A DNA stretch of 64,000 bases from Apium graveolens (lineage: Eukaryota; Streptophyta; Magnoliopsida; Apiales; Apiaceae). The stretch covers positions 133,667,263 through 133,731,262 of the forward strand of contig NC_133647.1 of the NCBI RefSeq assembly GCF_009905375.1. The letters are read 5' to 3'. A program made the position numbers and the translations under genes. Every line of letters begins with the position of its first letter. The stretch's first letter is position 1. The notes beneath the pieces were generated by a model. That model ran no database searches, had not been told where the DNA came from, and saw only the letters and a program-made list of their open reading frames with translations. Of this stretch, positions 55,466 through 64,000 are shown in pieces.

Positions 55466-57890
55466 ATGGCGAGAACACGGAGAACAATTAGAGCCCTAGA
55501 AGGAGGAACACCAGTGGGGACAACCCAAATGATTTCGTCAACCGTGGAGGTACCTCCTCATTCAACTTATGCAGCCACCCAAGGAGAAGCCCAGATAGGG
55601 GCAACTGAACCTCAGCCACAAGGGACGATTCCCTCGGCTACTCAAGGTACGAATCCCCAACTTCAACAACTACATGCACCTGTGAATTCTCGACCCATTG
55701 GGTATGAGTATTCAACTGTTGTGACTACTAAACCCCATATGGGATGCCCCTTTACCCCGAGGTTGGAGGAAGTGGACATGCTGGACGGAGTGAAGCACGA
55801 GGGCGATCACCCCCTATATACAAGGTTTGGCTCCTATCCATGAGGATCAGGAATTTTCTGGTCCTTATACTGAGAGAGACTATGAATCTTTAGATGATGA
55901 AGTGGCCCCAAGAAGGAGGCGTGCTGGCAAAGAGCCGATGGCTGATGGTCGCCAACGTCCTAGGAGCACCCAAGGGACGAATTCCCAGGAAGTGCAGGAA
56001 AGGATTAGGGCTCATGAGGCTGAGATTCAAAGGCTGAAGCGCGACTTGGAGGCGCACCAGAACACCAGACCCCCACTATCTCCAAGGGGGAGGAATCCTT
56101 CCCCTATCATAGACCTGGATGGTCCAATATAGAGAAGGGCTATTATCCCAAGGGCTGATCCAAACAATCTTCTTCCCCTTAGAGATCCTGATGATCCTAC
56201 CCCACCATTCACTAAAGAAATAATGAATGCCCATATCTCTAGGAAGTTCAAGATGCCCACTATCAAAGCTTATGATGGCACTGGAGATCCCGCCAATCAT
56301 GTCAGGATATTCTCTAATGCACTGTTGTTGTAGCCCATGAATGCCGCTATTAAGTGTCGGGCCTTTTCTCAAACCCTGTCGGGTATGGCTCAAAGATGGT
56401 ATAGTCGTTTTCCCCCGAACTCTATTGGGTCCTTCAGAGAATTAAGTCAGGCTTTTATTAAGCAGTTCATCAGTGGGAGGGTGCATGAGAAAAGTTCAGC
56501 ATCCCTCATGAGCATTGTGCAGGGAGCGAAGGAATCCTTAAGAGACTATATGAATCGTTTCACGAAGGAAGCTTTAAAAGTCCCGGACCTTGATGACAAG
56601 GTAGCCATGATAGCACTATAACAGGGAACTAGTGATGAGTTCTTCAAGATGTCCTTGGCCAAGCGCCCCCCTGAGAGCATGTTGCAGCTCCAAGATAGGG
56701 TCGGGAAGTACATCAATATGGAAGAGAGCACGAGGAAGACCGTGGTGAGCAACGAGCCCGATGGAGGAAAGAACTGGAAAACTGATCTGGAGTATGTCGC
56801 TAAGGACAAGTATCCTAGAAGCGAGCAAAGCAACGAATCAGCTCCGAAGAGGGGAGGACCTGGACAAAAATTCACCGAGTATGCTAAGCTAAATCCTACA
56901 AGGAGCCAAATTTTGATGGAAATCGAGAAAGATCGAGATATTCATTGGCCTAAGCCCTTGAAGGCTGTTCCTAACAAGCTAGATAAGAGCAAGTATTGTA
57001 GATTTCACAAGGATGTTGGTCATGACACCGATGAGTGTAGACAACTGAAAGATGAAATTGAATTCCTCATTAGAAAAGGAAGATTGAACAAGTACACTGG
57101 AGATGGAGGAGATAGGAGCAATAACGTAAGAAAGAACTTTGATGATCGAAGAAGAGATCAAGATGATCAGGGGCAAAATCCCCAACCTAGGGGACCGGTG
57201 ATAAATGCAATCTTTGGAGGACCGCAGCCTCGAGGGCCTGTGATAAACACAATTTTTGGAGGACCAACTGCTGCTGGATTATCCAAGAACTCCAGGAAAG
57301 TGTATACCCGAGAAGTTATGAATATTTTTGGGGAAGCCCCGAAGAGGGCCAGGACAGAAGTAACAATGGCTTTCAATGATTCTGATCTGGAGGGTGTGAA
57401 ATTTCCCCATGACGACCGGCTGGTCATAACCCCGATAATAGGGAACAACCCGGTGAAGAGGGTCCTTGTGGATAATGGTGCTTCAGTGGATATCTTGCTC
57501 CATGACACCTTTTTAAGGATGGGATATAATGACTCCCAATTGACCCCAACCGACATGCCGATATATGGATTTGCGGGAGTGGAGTGCCCCGTAGAAGGGA
57601 TAATCAAGTTGCCAACAACCATAGGATAGGAACCAAGGCAAGCAACACAGATGTTAGACTTTATGGTGGTAAAAGCTAGTTTAACTTATAACGTTATCAT
57701 GGGAAGAACAGGGATACAGGCCTTCAAGGCAGTCCCTTCTTCCTACCATTCAGTTATGAAGTTTCCCACCCGGAATGGTATTGGAGAAGAAAGAGGAGAT
57801 CAAAAAATGGCTAGAAGTTGCTATATGGCCTCACTGAGGGCAGATGGAGTTGGGGGGCAGGTTCTTCCTATTAAAGATCTGGATATTTGA
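55466..57890 (+). pseudogene. gag-protease of element E
   Basis: ATG 55466 (MARTRRTIRALEGG) matches D's start. There is a frameshift near 55840 in a C-run, stops near 56130 and 56333, another near 56620, and a TAG at 57627-57629 inside the region following the protease. The gag core (MAQRWYSRFPPNSIGSF), zinc-knuckle variant YCRFHKDVGHDTDEC and protease VLVDNGASVDILL (about 57460-57500) are all present and almost identical to D's. Confidence 0.88.
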
Positions 57891-57925
57891 GAGAATAATG
57901 AGAAAGAGGGAAGCCGGCTGAAGAC

Positions 57926-60900
57926 TTGGTTTCAATTCCTTTAGCTCCTGAGGATCCTGAGAAAGTTACTTTCATTGGAGCCATACTAGAGGAGCCCCTT
58001 AGAGGGAAGTTAGTGAAATTTTTGCAAGAAAATAGTGATGTGTTTGCATGGTCGGCAGTTGATATGCCAGGCATAGATCCGAAACTAATTACTCACAAGC
58101 TGAATGTGGATCCGAGTCGGAAGACGGTAAAGCAAAAGAAAAGAAGTTTTGCTCCAGAGAGGCAAAAAGCTATAAAACCAAGTAGTAGAGAAGCTCTTAG
58201 AGGCTGGTTTCATTGAGGAGATTCAATTTCTGGAATGGTTAGCAAACCCTGTAATAGTGAAGAAGACCAATGGAAAATGGAGGATGTGTGTGGACTTCAC
58301 TGATCTGAATGATGCCTGTCCTAAGGACTGTTTCCCATTAACAAGGATTGATACTTTGATAGATGCCACTGTTGGGCATGAGATGCTGAGCTTTATGGAT
58401 GGGTTTAGTGGATACAATCAGATCAAGATGCACAAGGACGACATTCCAAAGGTATCATTCATTACTGACTTTGGTGTTTATTGTTATCTTGTTATGGCAT
58501 TTGGTCTCAAGAATGTAGGAGCCACCTATCAAAGGTTGGTAAATAAAAATTTTAAGGATCTTATTAGCAAGACTATGGAAGTCTATGTTGATGACATGTT
58601 AGTCAAGATTCTAGTAAAGACTAACCATCTAACCCATTTGAGGGAAGCTTTTGAGGTCCTGAGATACCATAAGATGATGTTAAATCCTACGAAGTATGCT
58701 TTCGGAGTAGGGTCTGGAAAGTTTTTGGGATTAATGGTTTCCAAGAGAGGAATCAAGGCCAATCCCGATAAAATAAAGGCAATCCTGGACATGGAATCAC
58801 CAGAAACTATCAAAGATGTTCAGAAACTCACAGGAAGGGTTGCTGCGCTGAGACGATTTATCTCCAAGTCAGGGGACAAGTGCTTGTCATTCTTTAAGTC
58901 CTTAAAGAAGGTTAAAGATTTCGTATGGAGTGCGGAAAACCAGAATGCATTGGAGGAGTTAAAGAAATATATGGCGCATGCCCCGTTGCTGGCCAAGCCG
59001 GCTTTGAATGAAGTTTTATACTTATATTTGGCCATTTCAGAGAGTGTCGTCATCGCTGTATTGGTTAAGGAGGAACTAAATATCCAGAAACCCGTATACT
59101 ATGTTAGTAAAATTTTGTATGGAGCCGAATTGAATTATTCAACTATTGAAAAGTTTGCTTTAGCCTTGGTAATGGCTTCGAGAAAGCTGCGTCCTTACTT
59201 CCAGGCTCATAAAATTGAGGTGCTAACAAATCAACCCCTGAGAAATATCATTCACAGTCCCAAGGCTAGTGGGAGGTTGAGTAAGTGGGCAATAGAGCTA
59301 GGAGAATTCGACATCAAATATAAACCACGAACGGCAATAAAACACCAGGCGTTAGCTGACTTCATGGTGGAATGTACCATACACAACCAAGAAGTCGGGG
59401 GGCAGGAAGATACCATACCTCAAGACAAGGAAGTTGATAAGGGGACAAAGAACAAGATGATAAGAAGAAAGAATATTGGGTGCTCTATTTTGACGGAGCA
59501 TCAAAAACAAATTTAAGTGGAGCAGGTTTGGTTTTACAAAGCCCTGATGGGTTCTTGATTGAGTATGTCATGAAGTTAGACTTCCCGACCACAAATAATG
59601 AGGCGGAATATGAAGCTCTAATAGCTGGTCTCGGCCTAGCAGGGACACTTAGAGTCAAGAACTTAAAAGTTTGTGGAGACTCGAAGCTGGTCATATCCCA
59701 GGTAAAGGGAGAGCTTGAGGCAAGGGACGATACGATGGCTAAGTATGTCCGCCTAGTAAGGGCTGTGATGACCCAATTCGATGAATGCCATGTTGAGCAC
59801 ATTCTGAGGGAGGAAAATGCTAAGGTAGATGCATTATCAAAGTTTGCTTGATCTGAGATAGAGAAAAGTTTAGGAAGTCTATACATCCGCGTTCTGAAGA
59901 CACGGAGCATTGATGTTAGGCTTTTAGCTCCTATAGGTCTAGGGACGTCATGGATAGATCCCATTAAGACCCATATTCAAACTGGTTGGTTTCCTAATGA
60001 TGCTACTGAAGCACGGAAGTTGGCTGTTCAAGCATTAAGATACTCCCTGATAGATGGGATTTTGTATAAAAGATCTTATGTGGTTCCTTACTTAAGATGT
60101 CTCAGGCCCGATGAGGCACTCTTGGCTCTTGAAGAAGTACATGAAGGTATCTGTAGACAACACTTGGGGGCAGAGCACTGGCTCATAAGATAACTCATTT
60201 AGGCTTCTATTGGCCATCAATGATGGCTGATGCCAAAGAGTATGTGAAGAAGTGTGACTGCTGTCAGAAGCATGCACTGTCATTAGACAACCCCCCGAGA
60301 TCCTGACCTCCATCAACTCACCTATCCCCTTTGCTATGTGGGGAATGGATATACTTGGGCCTTTCCCCATGGCCATGACACAAAGGAAGTTCCTGATTGT
60401 AGCCATTGATTATTTTAATAAGTGGATTGAAGCCAAGCCCTTGGCCAAAATCACAACTAAGCAGGTTGCACAATTCCTATGGGAAAATATCATGTGCCGG
60501 TATGGAATTCCCCGCATCCTTGTCACTGACAATGGAACACAGTTCAACAATGAGGAATTCAAGAAGTATTGTGAGGAGAATGAAATTGAATTACGATTCA
60601 CCTCTCACCCGCAAGCCAATGGGCAAGCGGAAGTGGCGAATCGAATAATCCTGGATGGACTAAAGAAGAGGATCGAGAAGTCGAGGAATAATTGGGTGGA
60701 TGAAATACTCCCAATACTATGGGCCTATAGGACTACCTGTAGAGTCACGACTGGAGAAACTCCCTTCATGTTAGCATATGGGGAAGAAGCAGTTGTTCCT
60801 ATAGAGATATCACATTCCTCCCCCAGGATACAAGCTTTCAATTCTGAGGAAAATGAGGAAGGGCAAAGGTTAGCCCTAGATCTAATCGACGAAGGATGAG

Positions 60901-61175
60901 ATGAGGCACATGCGAAGATAGTGGAATATCAGAAAAATGCTTCATTCTATTATAACCTAAGGGTTAAGGAAAGGTTTTTTAAGCAAGGTGACTTAGTCAT
61001 GAGGAAGGTGGAAGATTCTGGTGTAGGGCAGAAAGGGAAACTTGCCCCGAATTGGGAAGGGCTATACAAGGTCAAAAGTGTTCAGGGTAGAGGAACCTAC
61101 AAGCTTGAAACTATGGATGGTTTTGAAGTCCCAAGAACTTGGCATGCGCAAAACTTGAAGGTTTACTATGTATAA
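57926..61175 (+). pseudogene. pol of element E: reverse transcriptase, two RNase H, integrase
   Basis: At 57980 the codon matching D's amber reads GAG. A frameshift near 58175 precedes reverse transcriptase with catalytic YVDDMLVK (about 58586-58610). The first RNase H is degenerate as in D, and the second (YFDGASKTNLSGAGLVL, NNEAEYEAL, GDSKLV) lies in another frame after 59470. A one-base loss near 60170 breaks the integrase zinc module (HLGAEH instead of the HLGGRALAH of D). The catalytic core keeps Asp in GMDILGPF, Asp in VTDNGTQF and Glu in QAEVANR, with two residues lost before HPQANG. A TGA at 60897 interrupts the end, and the stop is at 61173-61175. Confidence 0.9.
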
Positions 61176-61525
61176 AACAGTTAAAACACGATTATCACAT
61201 ATCAGAATGACAAGTAGGTTTAAAAGCACCTTGAAGCTTTGCTTGCTTAGGATTTTTATGTATTTAGTAATAGAAGATATGTTTAGATTTTATCAGGGTT
61301 GAACCCATCTCATGTAAGGTATCAAGAATATCAAGTTATAATAAAAAGTGTTCAGCTTGATCTAGCCTATTAGATTGATAAATTGTGAAGGATAAAACCA
61401 AGTTATAAACTTGAGTTTGAAAACTCAGATAAACTATGATAATATTTGGACAATACAAGTGAAAATAATCAAAGTCAATTACACAAATTCAAAAATGTCT
61501 GAAGAAAAGAAAAGTACATAAAGAG
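61176..61525. other. Spacer between pol and the antisense gene in E
   Basis: 350 bp between converging stops, equivalent to 34899-35233 in D. No gene. Confidence 0.7.
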
Positions 61526-63572
61526 TTAGGCCTTAAAAGGGTCGGATTCTTCGGAGCTGCTATTTGTAGTCTCCTCGGACGTCTCCTGAGTTGGCCCCTC
61601 GGAAGTCTCTTCAGAAGTCTCCGCCGAGGTCTCCTCAGAACTACCCTCACATGGCTTAGATGCCTTAGGGGACGCTGGTTTCAGAGGCTCCTCCACCCTT
61701 GCCTTCTTAATAATTGGCTCGGCCTCTTCCTCAGAAGAAGATTCCTCCTCTTCAGAGCTGGATTCGGGCTCCCTCTTTTTTGGCCTTGACCATGGCTCCC
61801 TGATGATGCTCTGATCGGGGACTCTGAAGTTCCCTCCTTAATAAGATCAGCGAGCTTATATGCAATGCCTCCAAGTGCTGGGACTTGCACAGGGCAAGGG
61901 AAGGAAGATTGTTCAAGAACCTCAAGAAACTCGTCCTAGATAGCCTCCACAGCAGCATGCCAGCCTTCCTTATAACTGACTGGATGGACGAGGGCATCGT
62001 GCTCTACCATTAAGTCCTTGAATTCTTGGGTATCCATCCAGCCGTCAAAGGTCTTGTCTTTCTGGGCCTTGAGAATAACAATCTCAGCCTAAGCCATTTC
62101 AAGATCGGAAGTTGAGGAGGCAAGTTGGGCTTTAAGAGCCTCTATCTGCTGGTTAGCCTCCTCAAGCTTCTTGTTTGTGTCCTCTAGACCAACTTTCCAA
62201 GCCTTGGCTTGGTGAATTGCCCCTTGAAAGTGGACATTCGCCTGCAAGAGACAAAGGAAAAGTGAGAAATGAGAAAAATTATGACAGATAACTATGGATA
62301 CCAAAAGAAAAAGACATACCGTTGCCAAGGCCTGAGCTCCGAAAAGCTCATTAGCTTCCAAGTCCTGTTGAAGGACAAGGTCATGATAATCTATGGGGGT
62401 AATAGACTGAATCGACCACTCTTTGGTTATTTTTGTATTGCCAACGATCGAGTCCTTCCCCAGAATTCCCCAGGCAGGTTGGAAAAAGGCCCCCGGTTTT
62501 TATTTTGTACGCAAGGGTTGGCTAGGGCCTTCCTCGTCTCTTTTCCTTGCCTGGAGAAGGAACTCTGAGAAGGGATCCCCAAGGCGCGGGTCCTTGAAGA
62601 CCTTCCCGACTCTCTTCATCCTGGTCGTTTCCAGGTCTTTCGGCTTGGTAGCCTCTTCGATCTTCTCAGCAACTGTAACGAATAAGTAAAGTGAATTGAG
62701 AAAATAGTAAAGTAAAAAAGTAGGAAAAACGAAGGCAACTGGAAAAAGGAAGAAAACGTACATTTTTTAGGAACGAGAGAAAGGCCACGTTCCACAAGAA
62801 TAGTCTCCCTGATTAGATCCCAAGAGTGGGATGCCCCATTATCCTGGGTAAGGAGGTTGAAGGCCCTGGTCTCTTCCTCAGATAAAACTATGTCATTCGG
62901 GCTCCCATCCACAGTTTGCCCAAATGACGAGCGAAAGAGGGTGCTCCAATCGCCGCCCTCCCAAAGGACGTACAGAAACTCCTTCTTCCACCCCAAGTTA
63001 TTTTCGGGGATCGACTTTCCATTCACTATATGGGGAACAGTGGGGCGTTGGTTCAAAGAAACCCACCCCAGATTCTTGTCGGGGATGTTCTTGAACTGAA
63101 AGATTTTTCTGAACACAGCAACTGAGGTAGGGACGTTGTGTTTGGCACATTGCGACAGGTAACAAAGAATTAGCCTCCAAGAGTTTGGAGGGAGTTGGCA
63201 AGGGCTGATGCCCACATCAGCTAGCAGAACAGGGATAAAAGGATGAAAGGGGAGTCTGATACCTGCCCACAGAGTGTCGCTGTAGACACATAGAGTGTCT
63301 TTCTTCCATTGACAGGCCCTGTCGGCCGGACCCGCAAGAACCAGCTTGAAGGGTTCCTTGATCTTGAAATAAGTACTCAACTTATCCAGCTCCTTTGGAT
63401 CCTGGAAGATACAGATGTGGTCATGCACATCTAGATGCGCCTCAGACGGGTACCCATCCCCTCGGGTGTTGATCATATCAATCAAGGAAGTGCACCGTGA
63501 TTGAATGGGGAACTCATTAGACTTTTTGGCCATGTTCATGTTGGCTAAACGGGTCATTCTCTTATCAGCCAT
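61526..63572 (-). pseudogene. Antisense (extra) ORF of the Tat element E, spliced, disabled
   Basis: Minus strand. ATG 63572-63570 immediately follows an intron acceptor (CAG/ATGGCTGAT). Predicted coding exons: 63572-62762 (811 bp), 62672-62320 (353 bp), 62241-61526. Introns are 89 and 78 bp, GT...AG, and a noncoding exon ends at 63657 with an 84-bp intron. Exon 2 is fully open and matches D closely (GPADRACQWKKD, AGIRLPFHPFIP, QLPPNSWRLILCYL). Exon 3 has one stop (after LRTK, near 62510), and exon 4 has stops near 62092 and 61937 and a frameshift near 61790, in the coiled coil and tail. So the N-terminal domain has stayed open longest. Confidence 0.85.
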
Positions 63573-63810
63573 CTGAAAAAGGGCGTAAAAGAAGACAATT
63601 TTAAGCATAAACTATGCAAAAATGAGCAAAAGAAAAGAAGAGGGAAAGGTATTTACCTGAAATAATGCTGCAAAAAGGGGCTGGCTTGCTAAAAGAAGGA
63701 TTTGGGGCTCAAAAACTCTGACCTACAGTTATTTCTCTGAGATCTTTAAGAGAAGAAAAGAGAAAGAGAACTCAGAAATGAGAAAGTGAGAAATGAGTCA
63801 CCCTAGTCAC

Positions 63811-63962
63811 TCCTTTATATAGTAGGAAAAAGGGAAGATGAAAAGGCAAAAAAGCCCATTAAGCTGAAGGCCCAAAGGAAAAGCCCAAATTCTGGAATGT
63901 TCCAGAGTATCTTTGGAGTTATTAATATCTTTGGAGTTATTAAGTTCTGGAACCTTCCAGAG
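63811..63962 (-). promoter_or_regulatory. Promoter of E's antisense gene: heat-shock elements, TGGGCY sites, TATA
   Basis: Reading the minus strand: a heat-shock element at 63962-63945 (three perfect units plus one near-match), a second at 63907-63890, three TGGGCY sites (63882-63887, 63869-63874, 63853-63858), then TATATAAAGG at about 63812-63821. Order and distances match D (nearest heat-shock unit about 69 bp from TATA here, about 75 bp in D). The predicted leader CATTTCTCACTTTCTCATTT is also shared with D. Confidence 0.7.
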
Positions 63963-64000
63963 TATCTTCAATAATTTTAAAAGGCCCATCTCAAATCCAA
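63963..64000. other. Upstream flank of E's antisense promoter
   Basis: Last bases of the window, no feature. The equivalent position in D begins the TTGGGCC minisatellite. Whether E has it cannot be seen. Confidence 0.4.

Larger units (their letters stand above)
54856..64000 (+). mobile_element. Element E: older Tat-type element, relative of D, right end outside window
   Basis: 5' LTR (54856-55430), tRNA-Asp-type primer site, gag, protease, reverse transcriptase, two RNase H, integrase, and a minus-strand antisense gene, in the same order as D. Coding identity with D is high but E has many frameshifts and stops. Its LTR is 575 bp against 570 in D, with the same TATA region. It inserted into C's 5' LTR. 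The likely left target duplication is GTAAT (54851-54855). Confidence 0.92.

Noticed and set aside
1..64000. Host genes, rRNA or miRNA loci
   Set aside because: Every stretch could be assigned to one of the retrotransposons or their LTRs. I found no unrelated coding exon or RNA gene.

Overview
The window is plant nuclear repeat DNA: a nest of LTR retrotransposons with no host gene I can support. The plant assignment rests on the lineages seen (chromodomain Ty3/gypsy of the Tekay type, Tat-type gypsy with two RNase H domains and an antisense gene, SIRE-type Ty1/copia with a large extra 3' ORF), on initiator-Met and Asp-type primer sites, and on a 27-bp match to a plant mitochondrial tRNA-Tyr. 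A eudicot is likely. Apiaceae is only a guess.

Layout, left to right. 1-4986 (element A, +): the 3' end and 4.35-kb 3' LTR of a Tekay-like chromovirus whose body lies outside the window. 4987-19499 (element B, +): a second, badly decayed Tekay-like element. Its 5' LTR was cut by A (and by a 1.67-kb solo LTR at 7912-9582), and its 4.38-kb 3' LTR is intact. 19500-54855 (element C, -): a Tekay-like chromovirus with the signature of a tandem array, because one LTR (20594-23894) has a primer-binding site plus gag on one side and a polypurine tract plus integrase/chromodomain on the other. Inside C's integrase lies 24333-48313 (element F, +), a SIRE-type copia with 599-bp LTRs and target duplication ACTTT. 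Inside F's 3' region lies 30726-41580 (element D, -), a young Tat-type gypsy with 570-bp LTRs and target duplication TTGAT. 54856-64000 (element E, +): an older, frameshifted relative of D inserted in C's 5' LTR, running out of the window.

Inferred order of insertion: C, then F into C, then D into F. B entered the left C unit and was later hit by A and the solo LTR. E entered C's right LTR. D's LTRs differ at about 7 of 570 positions and F's at about 22 of 599, which agrees with D being inside F.

The most interesting system is the spliced antisense gene carried by both D (32954-34898, +) and E (63572-61526, -). In both copies it lies tail-to-tail with pol, has a noncoding first exon, coding exons of identical length (811 and 353 bp) and introns of different length. 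In both copies it has the same promoter order: perfect heat-shock elements, three TGGGCY sites, then a TATA box. F also carries two downstream genes of its own: a TATA-driven 89-codon ORF and a very long ORF with no visible envelope features. All coordinates and comparisons were read by eye from the sequence. No alignment or database search was run.
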